Shown one piece after another: positions 53,170 to 63,100 of a DNA stretch of 64,000 bases. The stretch comes from Polydactylus sextarius (lineage: Eukaryota; Chordata; Actinopteri; Polynemidae). Numbering within the stretch: position 1 is the first letter of the stretch; every line of letters begins with the position of its first letter. The DNA is taken from NCBI GenBank assembly GCA_016801845.1, contig CM028914.1, positions 10,809,772-10,873,771 on the forward strand, given 5' to 3'. The notes under the pieces were generated by a model. It did no database searches. It was not told where the DNA came from and worked only from the letters and a program-made list of their open reading frames with translations. The position numbers were made by a program, and so were the translations under genes.

Positions 53170-54025
53170 ATCTGCAACCTGTAGGCGCTGTCAATGTGGT
53201 AGTTAAAGGTAGATCCTACTAACTTTTGTGAGAGTGAAGGATTGGTTGTTATGGCTACAAAAAGAAATCGATTTGATAAATGGGACCCAAACCAGCCCAG
53301 TGTGGTTCCTTGAATGCCATTTAAATGTTCCTGTCTCTGTTTACCTGGATCAAAAATAGGTTTTTTAAGAATCAGTTTCATTAAAGCTAAATTATGGTAG
53401 TATTGTGGTACTATGATAACCTGTCAATTTAGGACAATTTAGATTATCATATAACTAAACATAAAACCTCCTGACAGTAGCTTTGTTGTGTTGGGTTCTG
53501 GTCTGTCACTCTTTATCTTTTTCTGTTTTCACTCTGACTTTTTCTCCTTCCCTTTCTCTGTGTCTGCAGCAAAGTGGTCCTCCTCTCAGCAGACATGCAG
53601 GAATAACAGTAGAATTAGCTGTCAAGAGACTCTCTCCCTCCAGATCGGTGAAGTCCAGTTGGCTGCTAGGATCATCTCTCCGCCAACAAAATGTTCACAT
53701 TAAAGTTTGTCTTTCTGGTGTCTAAACCTGACACAGATTCACAAGATTGTACTATAATAAAAGTTGTATGGTCTATATTGTGCACTGTATACAAATACGT
53801 GTAATATTTCTGATTAGGATTATCAATGAAGGAATTTATACAAGGAAGCTCTGATCATTGTAAATGCAGGAGGTTGGAGATGACAAGCTGGAAAAGGATT
53901 GTGCATGAGGGATAAAAGAAAAAGGTTTAGCATGTTTGCTAAGGTGTTTGGATTTCTGTACAGAGAAATAGTGCTGCTGTTGCTGCTGTGGTTGTCCACT
54001 AAAAGCTATCCTGCATAAAAAATAT
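53170..54025. other. Non-coding, no gene recognised
   Basis: Overlapping frames at 53483-53725 show no domain. A (CTG)-like patch GTGCTGCTGTTGCTGCTGTG lies near 53,970. Confidence 0.5.
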
Positions 54026-54029
54026 ACAG

Positions 54030-54275
54030 TCACTAAGCACTTCATTACAAATACCTGCACACCTGCTTATTCAAGCTGCTGTTCAGTTTGGTAGTTTCAG
54101 TCACAATTTTGGTGATGTTTGTGCCAGACAGGTTGTCTTGAGTATTTCTGAAACTATTGATCTTCTCCTGAGATTTTTATCCATAACAGGATTCAAGAAA
54201 ACATCCAGTGAGCAACACTGGATGGAAATGTTTTGCTGATGAGACAAGTCAGGGGAGACTACTTGTACCAATTTC
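54030..54275 (+). mobile_element. Decayed 5' part of a Tc1-like transposon
   Basis: The sequence runs AGCACTTCATTACAAATACC, CTGCACACCTGCTTATTCAA, GCCAGACAGGTTGTCTTGAG, TATTTCTGAAACTATTGATC and AACATCCAGTGAGCAACACT in the order of a well-known fish Tc1-like element (terminal repeat, leader, N-terminal transposase coding region). It is diverged and truncated with no intact frame, and similarity fades after about 54275. Confidence 0.65.
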
Positions 54276-54631
54276 CTTATAGGTCCAAATTAATGCAAAC
54301 GTCAACAAGCTGTATACAAAATTTTCCTAAAAATGAGAATCAAGGATACTTTGTTCCCGTAGAATAACTTTGTGGTACGTCTGCTTTGAACATTTGACAT
54401 TTCAAAATTAGAATAAAAAAAAAAATTGGGAAATCCAGTTTCCCATAAAAAAGTTGAACATACTTGTGAAGGGAATGGAGCAGCACTAACAGCTCATAGA
54501 TCATAAATTTATGCATTTATCATCTGAATGGATATTATCTGAAATGGAAAGAAGAGATTTAGATTGACTGAAGTTTATACATGTGAGTTCTCACTTGGTT
54601 CTTGATGGAAAGTTGGAAGTTGGACGAGTTA

Positions 54632-54654
54632 ACTTTTTTTTTTTTTTTTTTTTT
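54632..54654 (+). repeat. Poly(T) tract
   Basis: About 23 thymines; a second T run of about 28 follows near 54750-54778. Confidence 0.85.
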
Positions 54655-54749
54655 CCCAGACAGATTGTTTCCCATTCAAAGCCTCAAGTTTCTTGAGCAC
54701 TTTTAAATGATGACTTGCCTGAGGGGCTGGAACAGCGTCATCTCTGTCT

Positions 54750-54778
54750 TGTTTTTTTTTTTTTTTTTTTTTTTTTTT
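54750..54778 (+). repeat. Poly(T) tract
   Basis: About 28 thymines continuing into T-rich sequence. The phenylalanine-rich frame across it is low-complexity sequence. Confidence 0.85.
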
Positions 54779-56834
54779 CCTTTTTCTTTTTAAATCACTT
54801 TCTTATATTTTCTGGCATGTATTTTTTTCCTTCCTTTGTTGCTATTTTGATGTTATTTCCTTTATTCTCTGTGCATTTAGACATTGTAACAATTATGTAA
54901 ATGTAATCCCTGCTATTATTATGAAGTTTGCAGTTCAGTGGCAGGAGAATAGAAGTGGGAGGAAATATGACACACAACATGTGATTATTCATTGTTTTCT
55001 TGTTTCCTGTCAGCCATCTTTCATCTACTGTATCTTTACTCTTAATGTGTTTTAGCTGGCACAGGCATTTAAAGTGTCAGCGTTACAATTATTACAATAA
55101 AGGCATCCTTGTACAGTCTTTTACCTGTCAGATAAACATTATCTTTGTTAGTTCCTGAGTTTGTCAGTATGGACATATACTTTTTAGGACTTGAAACTTC
55201 TGGTGGCTGATGAAGACATAGCACATGCATGAGAGAAAGTTGGGTTCTAAGACCATATTTGCTGAAACTTGACTTGGCGGTGGTGTGTACATCTCTCTGT
55301 GTTCAATCCCTACACTGCAGTAGCATCACCTCTATGTAATCCTCTTTTGATGCACAGGGCATGTTATGTTCTGACATTATGCTAATTTCATGTTATGTCA
55401 GCAGACTGACTCCAGCTGTGAAACTGTGCTGTCAGTGCAAGGATCAGGATTCTGTCCATTTCTTGTACTTGCCAATTAAGAGACAGAAAAAAGATACATT
55501 TGCATGCACAAGTCGGCAAACTCTATAGAGCTGCTGCACTTGGTTCATGTATGTGTAGTATGTATGATGGAGACCTTGTTCCCCCAAATCAGTCTGTTGC
55601 TTTGCTAGAGGGACACACCCAGTTTAACCTGCACCATAGAGATGCAGTGGATATCAAAAATCAGTCCTGAGCCCACAACACAGATTTTGCCCCTGAGTCT
55701 GACATAAAAACACAACACATATTAAGAACAATAGGTGATTAGATGCATAATTTCCCTGTTCATGATGCAAAACAGCATTATAAGGACTAACACAACTTTT
55801 AAGAGCAGTGGACACACAATGCTAAAGTGTCACTGACATGTTAAACCTTCAAACATGAATGAGTTGAACACTGACACTAAAGTGAAGGCATCGTGCATTA
55901 AAAGGAAATGTAATACTGTGTATGAGGACAAAATGATCTACTAACATAAACGCCAGCCCTACACTAGCAGCAGTTTAAAAGAGTGAGTGTGATAGCAATT
56001 TTGTATATACATGCAAATGTGTAACCACACCTTTGCACCATGCATTCAAGGCCCTGATATTTCAGCCATATACAGATACAGACAGTATCACAGCTTGCAC
56101 ACTCAGTGAAGAATAATGCCAGAACTGGCAGCGTACTGTAGGAAACCATCCCCGTTACTAAACCCAACAAAATTCTGGTTGGTCCAATGTTTCTTAAACC
56201 AATGAGGGACATGCAACACATTTCCTTCACTAGACAAATTCTGATGTCAAGAATATAGAACTACCAACCAACCATTTCCTATCATGCAACCAAGCAAAAC
56301 ATGATCTACAGCAGTCTAACCTGCCATGGATCAGCACACCCAGACACCATGCGGATATCAGCATATTCTACGTCTTTATTTAGAAAATGCAAAATTTAGA
56401 TTGTTCTAGACAGAATATAGTATTTATATGACCTGTATCAAAATATGAATATTGTCATAATTTCAAGAAATACATAAATGTATTGAATGGTAGAGAAAAG
56501 GTTGTCCTTGTTTTGAGTTAAGTATTCATATGAATTGTGGACATGTAAAGTCTTGACATGCTAATTCTATTTTTCAAAGTATTTATGTAAAGATTTGCAT
56601 ACTGACTTAAGGCCTTGTATCTGCTTTGTGAGAGTCATGACACTGACTGTGTGTCGCAGCATGCAGTACAACCCATTTGACTCAATAAACAAATTATGAC
56701 ATTTTGAATTAACCTAACTTCCAAATAAGCATTAACCAGACCGTGCAGCAGACACCTGTGGGATTTCAATTGTGCTGCATATACAGTATTTACTTTTAAA
56801 TGTTTAAACATGATCAAGCCCATCCAGTGATCAC

Positions 56835-57480
56835 TAGTAATGTAATACTCAGATCTTTTGAGGGATTTGGATCATTCTGAGTCACAAATATGATCCGGGT
56901 TTTGTGAGTCACTTAGGTCGCTTGAGAAAGTGTTTCCACTATTAGCAAGAGCCTTGGTACATTCACGCTAGACATAATAAAGCATATCCACTAAAACGTA
57001 TGTGGAGTAGATCAGCAGAGTATTAATTCACTCACAACGTAGGCAACAAGCTTATACGGCAGCCATAGAAGTCAACAACAGGGAGAACTCATCGTGAGTC
57101 ACTCACTCACTCAGGACTCATGATTCCTGAGTGGTTGTAGTCATGTAACTCTAGCGAGTAAGTCTATCAGCAGACACGAGTGACGACTCAGAACTCATGA
57201 TTTGTCACTCACTCAACAGAGAAACGAAACTTACCCAACTGATGACTCGGAGTCAGAGTGAGTGAGTGTCTACAGTTTGCGTTGTTTGCTTGGAGTCAGT
57301 ACGTTTTATTTCTCTGCTGAGTGAGATGTAAGATGTTTGAATGTTGCCGTTTATTGATTATATCAATCAACTGTGGTAAGACTCAAGTGACTGTTAAATA
57401 GACATCTAGATTCATGATTCGCGAGTGATTTTAAGGAGTTGGGTTAATGATTTGGATCCCGAATCTTTTTCCCACTACTA
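56835..57480 (-). mobile_element. hAT-type non-autonomous element, copy 2 (inverted)
   Basis: A 646-bp copy of the element at 46974-47634 in the opposite orientation. On this strand it starts TAGTAATGTAATACTC and ends TTTTTCCCACTACTA. It is flanked by GTGATCAC (56827-56834) and GTGGTCAC (57481-57488), an 8-bp target duplication with one mismatch. The central ACTCAGGA...TCCTGAGT hairpin is kept but the (GTGA)n expansion is short. It carries about 15 bp near the first third that copy 1 lacks. Confidence 0.85.
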
Positions 57481-57521
57481 GTGGTCACTAAGTTACAGAC
57501 AAACTGAATTAATTCACTTCC

Positions 57522-57562
57522 TTTTGTACGAGTGAAATATGATGATTTTGTACGAGTGAAAT
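57522..57562 (+). repeat. Two tandem 24-bp units next to hAT copy 2
   Basis: TTTTGTACGAGTGAAAT occurs at 57522-57538 and 57546-57562, period 24. It lies 41 bp after the end of the hAT-type element. Confidence 0.7.
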
Positions 57563-57825
57563 GGATATTTTAAACAGCATTTCATTGAAACACTGAATTC
57601 CCTGGATGTCTTTGCCCTGAAGCAACTGCTGCAACTGCAGTTATTTAAATCCTTAAATTGTGTGTTTCATTTTTGAAATGTCTTCACCAAAAATAAATGT
57701 TTATTTGTTCCCAATAATTTTCCTGTAACCTGGGTAAAATGGCCTTCCTGTCTGATTTAACGGAAGTGGATAAGTCTACTGTCAGATGCTGCATCAGAGT
57801 TAAATATTTAATGAAACTACTTCTT

Positions 57826-58179
57826 GGACAGCACAGCAGCACGGGTTAGTGCTGTTGCCTAACAGCAAGAAGGTCTTGGTTCGACTCCTGAGTCAGGTGC
57901 AGGGCCTTTCTGTGTGGAGTCGTTCTCCACACAGAGCTCCTGCGTGAGCTCCCTCCGGGAGCTCCAGTTTCCTCCAACCACCAAAAACATTCATGCATTG
58001 GGGATAGGTGAATTGAGCATACTAAATTGCCCGTAGGTGTGAAAGTGAGTGCAAATGGTTGTTTGTCTGTACATGTGGCCTTAGGACGAGTTGGCAGCTA
58101 TCCAGGGTGTACCCTGCCGTAAGCACCTGGGATAGGCTCCAGCCCCTACCCGAGGTTAAAGAAAGAAAATGGATGGATG
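57826..58179 (+). mobile_element. tRNA-headed SINE with perfect 13-bp target duplication
   Basis: GAAACTACTTCTT occurs directly before (57813-57825) and directly after (58180-58192) this 354-bp unit, the mark of LINE-mediated retroposition. The head contains an exact tRNA B-box, GGTTCGACTCC (57878-57888), about 50 bp in, preceded by an A-box-like TTAGTGCTGTTGCC. The body holds the common fish stretches CTAAATTGCCCGTAGGTGTG and GGGATAGGCTCCAGCCCC, and the 3' end is a short (GGAT)n tail. The perfect duplication suggests a fairly recent insertion. The precise SINE family name is not certain. Confidence 0.82.
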
Positions 58180-58837
58180 GAAACTACTTCTTCTCTACAT
58201 GTGTAAATTTTGCACAGAACCTTTCTCTCCAGGAGAAGCTAAGAAGCCTGAAAATCTTTGGTTTGAAGCCAAAACTGAGAGTAGCCAATGCAGCAATATT
58301 GAAGAAGATGGAGCTGAACTGGTGGGGTCTGCATAAGCACCACACCTCTGAAATGACCCAAATTATTTTACTTTGTGATTCAGGATGAACGCAAACCTTA
58401 TTACATGACCTCCTGATTCACTGCTTTTGTATGAAAATGAGATACCTCCTGATGGAAACAAACTTGCCATAAAAAAAAAAATGGTAACATCAAAATAATG
58501 AAGGAGATGTTGAGTTTGAAGTTATATGCTGCTTCCATGTTTGGGACACATACTGGACATTAGGATAAACAATGAATACAAATGAATACATGTCAGGTTT
58601 GATACTTGAATGACGGAAGCTCACAAGTATCTAAAGTATGTCTATGAAAATGCTCAAAATGGGCCACTGTCTTCAGGATCATCTACTGAAACTATTGACA
58701 CCAGAATTTGTATTTTATGTCTCACTGGGGCTGCAAAACAAATTTACACAAGTATTTGTATAAATTCAAACACAACATATGCGTCATTGCATTGGCATCA
58801 TTGATCATTCAGTCATCATGGTATAGGTGTTGTTGAC

Positions 58838-58878
58838 CCTATTGCTCCATTCAATGACTGGTTGAATGGAGCAATAGG
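58838..58878. repeat. Perfect 17-bp inverted repeat with 7-bp loop
   Basis: CCTATTGCTCCATTCAA (58838-58854), loop TGACTGG, then its exact reverse complement (58862-58878). The outer flanks GAC/GTC can extend the stem with one bulge. The function is unknown; the stem is shorter than a normal microRNA precursor. Confidence 0.8.
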
Positions 58879-59985
58879 TCTGTTTGTCTAAAACTGGGTT
58901 TATTTAGCTTTCTGTGTCATTTTGTCTTTGTATTTCCTTGAGGTAGTACAGATATTGTTTACTGATAAAAATTTTTATATCTCAATGTATTTCTTTGTCC
59001 TGTATCAACAAGTAATTGCTGGGATGTGAATTAGACTTAAGTGTTACAGATTAAAGATACAACTACAGATAGTTAAAAATTACAATTTAACTTCTTCTGC
59101 AAAGTGAGAGCATTGAAGTAAAGAGGGACTGCATTCGGAGTCTGTGTGTCTACCTTAATGAGGACAGTAACACACTTATCAAGGAGCACTTGGTTAGAAG
59201 TGACATTTTTGTGTGAGTTTCAAAATTTAACTTGCAACCCGGAATTTACATAGATAGTGTAACATTATTTAATTCATTTACATTTACTTAACACAATAGA
59301 AAAGTGTAGCATAAAGCATGGCATTTACTTGGAATTTATATAATAAAATTACATGAAAAATTGTCATGTAAAAAATACATAAAGATTAGGTTTTAGGGTT
59401 AATTCTTTATTTGAGTGCATGTCAACAAAGCAACAAAGGTGACCCCTGTCAAATTCATCATTTGTATATTTAAATAACCCTGTAAAAAACTGATTCACAG
59501 GTCTGACTGGGGCAGACGATCACTTGCATGTTTGAGTGGTAAGAGTTGATCCAGAGCTGAAGCTGCTGTGAATACAGAAAACATTTAGCATAACACTCTA
59601 CAGACAGATAAAACCTGTGAGTATTCAGATATTTTTTTTTTTTTTTTTAGGATGTGGGGGCTCAGTGGTATCTTGTGAAATCTCTTTATTACTGCCATTA
59701 TTATTTATCAGTGATTTATTGTATGTGTGGGTTGCTAGGTTGATCATCTCTATCTTAATTATAACAGTAAATGTAGCCCTTAACTTTGGTTGAACAGCGT
59801 TCAGTGCCAGTAAAACATTAAGTTGTTAAAATAAAATATGGCACTGTTGATACAAAATGTGATACAAAAGAACTTTTCTCATTGTCTTATGTACGACCAC
59901 ATTACATAATAATTTGCTGCAGGAGATCCAACTAGAATCATGTTTGCCAAACCCAAACTTATCTCTGTAATTTTGTCTGTAATTC

Positions 59986-60000
59986 CTGTACATTGTACAG
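59986..60000. repeat. Short palindrome CTGTACA-T-TGTACAG
   Basis: Seven-bp perfect arms around one base, about 80 bp upstream of the lectin start codon. It may be chance or a protein-binding site in the promoter or 5' region. Confidence 0.4.
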
Positions 60001-60082
60001 GAATAATATACAGTGTTTGCATACAGTGTATACAAACGGTGTGTTTATTTATTTATTTTTTTTTTTTCCTTCACAGTAAAAC

Positions 60083-60119
60083 ATGGATCTCAGAGCATTT
60101 CTGGTGTTTGTTTGTCTCA
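60083..60119 (+). CDS. Lectin gene coding exon 1: start codon and signal peptide
   Basis: Encodes MDLRAFLVFVCL plus the first base of codon 13. The donor is GTACGT at 60120, close to consensus. A second GT (GGTAAAA, about 60137) would leave the wrong phase for exon 2, so the first is chosen. A polypyrimidine run ending in TTCCTTCACAG at 60066-60076 lies just upstream, so the mature exon may begin at 60077 and be preceded by a non-coding 5' exon. Confidence 0.75.
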
Positions 60120-63100
60120 GTACGTGTCAAGGGTAAAATTTTCTTTTTGTCAATAGTTCTCAGGTGTTAAAAGTTGGGGTACTAATGCTGAATCGTGAAA
60201 AAGCAAAAAAGTTTGTATCATGACATCATTAAATGATCACCTGCTGTATCTCAAACAAAAGAAGTCCTGTGAAAAACAATAGTAATGTCATATTTATGTT
60301 TATCATATATAAATATTTTCAGAGTTCAGTTCAGTCTCTCTTCAAAGTTAAATACAGAGGGCCTGTTATATTAGAGGACTCTAAGGGTGTTTGCACACTT
60401 GGTCCCTTTCAGCCTTCAATCTGTGTTCAGCCAAACTCAGATTGATAAATGAGCATTTTCGGCCCATATGTGAACACTCTAAGCGCACTCAGACCCCTTT
60501 AAAGCAAACTCTACTTAGACCACCTCCCAAGGTGGTCTGAGTATGATTCGCTTTAAGATTGTTTTCACACTTGGGGTGTTTTAAACTTGGTCCCTTTTAA
60601 ACAAACTGAACTCAGTCCTGGGTCCTCTTTCCAGTCCGCTTAAGCTGTGATGGAGCCTCCGTCGTCTTTCCGTTCACATTTGCTTCTCTAGAGCTCTTAT
60701 AAGACCTGGGAGATCCTAGCCTCTCTGATTTACTTAGCCAACTTATGGTATTATTTGCACTATTAGATGCATGCCTACAGCTGCTGAATCCCGTGCCCCC
60801 TCCCCCACAAACCTGCACCAAACGGACAGCGTCCACTTGTCCCCGCTAAAGCAAATGGGCATTAGAAAACCGATCGGTGCACATGTTATCAAACAAAAGG
60901 CCCTGGCATGTTGTTGGGGCAGAATGGGCAGTGACTCCCCTGGTTTATGACCAGGGTGAAAAATACCCAGAAGAGGACTGAGGCTCCATCACAGTTTAAA
61001 TGCCAGAAAGAGAACCCAATCCTATTTCAAACAGAACTGATTCTGTTTTCTGTTAGTCCACTTTTTGGTCCACTTTTAAGGGACTGAGTTTGATTCTTTT
61101 AAAGGGGACCAAATGTGAAAACACAATGAAAAGATGTGTTGTTGTCAAAGTCCAAGTTTTTTTTTTTTTTTTTTTTTTTTGCCAAGTCTTGTTATTATCT
61201 CAGAGAGTAGCAAGCATTATTGTGAAATACATAATACTAAAAGGAATCCCATAGCAAATGAAGTCCTGGCATTACTAATCCCAGTTGTACCATGAGAGAG
61301 TGCACTTCACCCCTCTATTGAAGATACATGATACAAGATACAATAATAATAAAAAATAAGATTTTTTGATGAATATACAGTGACGAAAAAAATTATTAGA
61401 CCATTAGACCCTTGTTTTCTTCAATTTATTGCTGTAATGCCTGGTATAACTAAAGGTACATTTGTTTGGACAAATATAACAATAATAGCAACAAAAATAC
61501 CTCATAAGAGTTTAGTTTAAGAGCTGTTATCTAGCCATTTTCTATGGTTTTCTTGATAATAACCAAAATCACTTAAGTTGTTATATCAAGAGCTATGGCA
61601 ATGTATTGCCAAAAATGGTGCTTTTAGGCATTCCGTGTTTTCTTCTTTTTTTTTTGTTTTTTTGTTTTTGTGTGTTCATTGTATTTTTCAGGTAATATAC
61701 CTTTAGTAGTACAAGGCATTGAAATGGACAAAAAATGGAAGAAAATAAGAGTAGTCTAATAATTTTTTTCCATGACTGTACAAGTATCCCTCTTATCATC
61801 TGCCCACAGGATCTGGCCTCATTATGTGCAGTCAGCTTGCTAATGACTTCTACTATTATGTCAACAAAACAATGTCCTGGGCAAATGCTCAGGAATACTG
61901 TAGAGCAAAATACACTGACCTGGCAAACCTTGCATACTCAACTGAACTGAGCAAGTTAAACAGACCTAGCACTGAAACGTCACCAGCGTGGATTGGGCTA
62001 GCTGATGACCCACAGTCTTGGAAGAACACCATGGGCAGTAACCACAATTCCTGGAAATGGTCAGTCACTGAGAGTCCGAGCAGGACTGGTTACAGCAACT
62101 GGTTTCCTGGCCAGCCAGATAGTTGTGATGAACATTTTATCTGCGTATACATGCACACTGATGGGCAATGGGTGGATCATGACTGTAATGCTCCACAATT
62201 TTTCCTTTGTTATGAAGGTAAGAATAATGTTATCTTAATACACATGGTAGGGTTCAGGTTTAATGTACTCTTCTTCATGTCAACATGTTCTCACAACAAA
62301 TAATGTTTTTTTACTGTTACAAAGATCATCCCTCAGGACGCAGAAAATATATTCTAAGTTCCACCAAGCTATCATGGATTGGAGCCAGGCTTTATTGCAA
62401 ACAAAACCACAATGACCTGGTCATAATCGAGACTCAAGTGCAACAGCAAGAGATCTTTTCTGCGGCAGAGTCTTCCAAAATATGGATTGGTTTGTACAGA
62501 AGGCCTTGGAGGTGGTCAAATGGGATGAATGGCTACTTCCAAAACTGGCAGAATGGACAGCCAGATAATGATGGTGGAAACCAGTTCTGTGTGGCTGAGA
62601 ATCTTGACCACACATGGGATGACCTGAACTGCAACACTGAACTTCCCTTCTGGTGCTATGGCAGTGAGAAAAATATCTGAATTTTAAAAAGGTTTTGCTT
62701 TTTTTTCTCCCGCAACACAAGAACACATATAATATTTCCATCATTGTTTTCTTTATATGTTTTGTCCAGTCAAAAAAGGAAAAACAGCCATTTGGAAGAT
62801 GAAGTTTCAGAGCAAGGCTGACCTTTCCAATCCAGCTGTCTATGCCGAGCTTCTGGAGCAGGTGAAACTTATTTCCCTCCATCATTTCTTAAAAGGCAAC
62901 TCCACTGATAAACTCCAGAAAAGTTGTAGTCTCCAGCATCAGTTTTATCAACTCTTCAGTTAGAAAAACCGTAGCATTAACCTGAATTCTGCCACAAGTT
63001 TTCTTTTATGATTTTTCTGATACTTCTGATACTAAGTTATTTACAAGACTGTTGACTCTCAGGTTGTAAATGTAGGTTCTAGGTTTATGGAATGATGGAG

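Larger units (their letters stand above)
54280..56825. other. Non-coding, no gene recognised
   Basis: Apart from two poly(T) tracts, this is AT-rich unique sequence with no supported exon. Confidence 0.5.
58195..60070. other. Upstream flank of the lectin gene
   Basis: Holds the 58838 hairpin, a T run near 59,630-59,650 and the 59986 palindrome. The promoter and any 5' non-coding exon of the lectin gene should lie here, but I cannot place a TATA box or start site with confidence. Confidence 0.45.

Noticed and set aside
57830..57900. Possible tRNA gene because of an exact B-box
   Set aside because: No cloverleaf can be drawn and the unit continues into a SINE body with target duplications.
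58059..58388. 109-codon plus-strand frame
   Set aside because: Starts inside the SINE and continues past its target duplication; it is not a gene.
62421..62885. 154-codon minus-strand frame
   Set aside because: Antisense shadow of lectin exons 3 and 4, which have far better motif support on the + strand.
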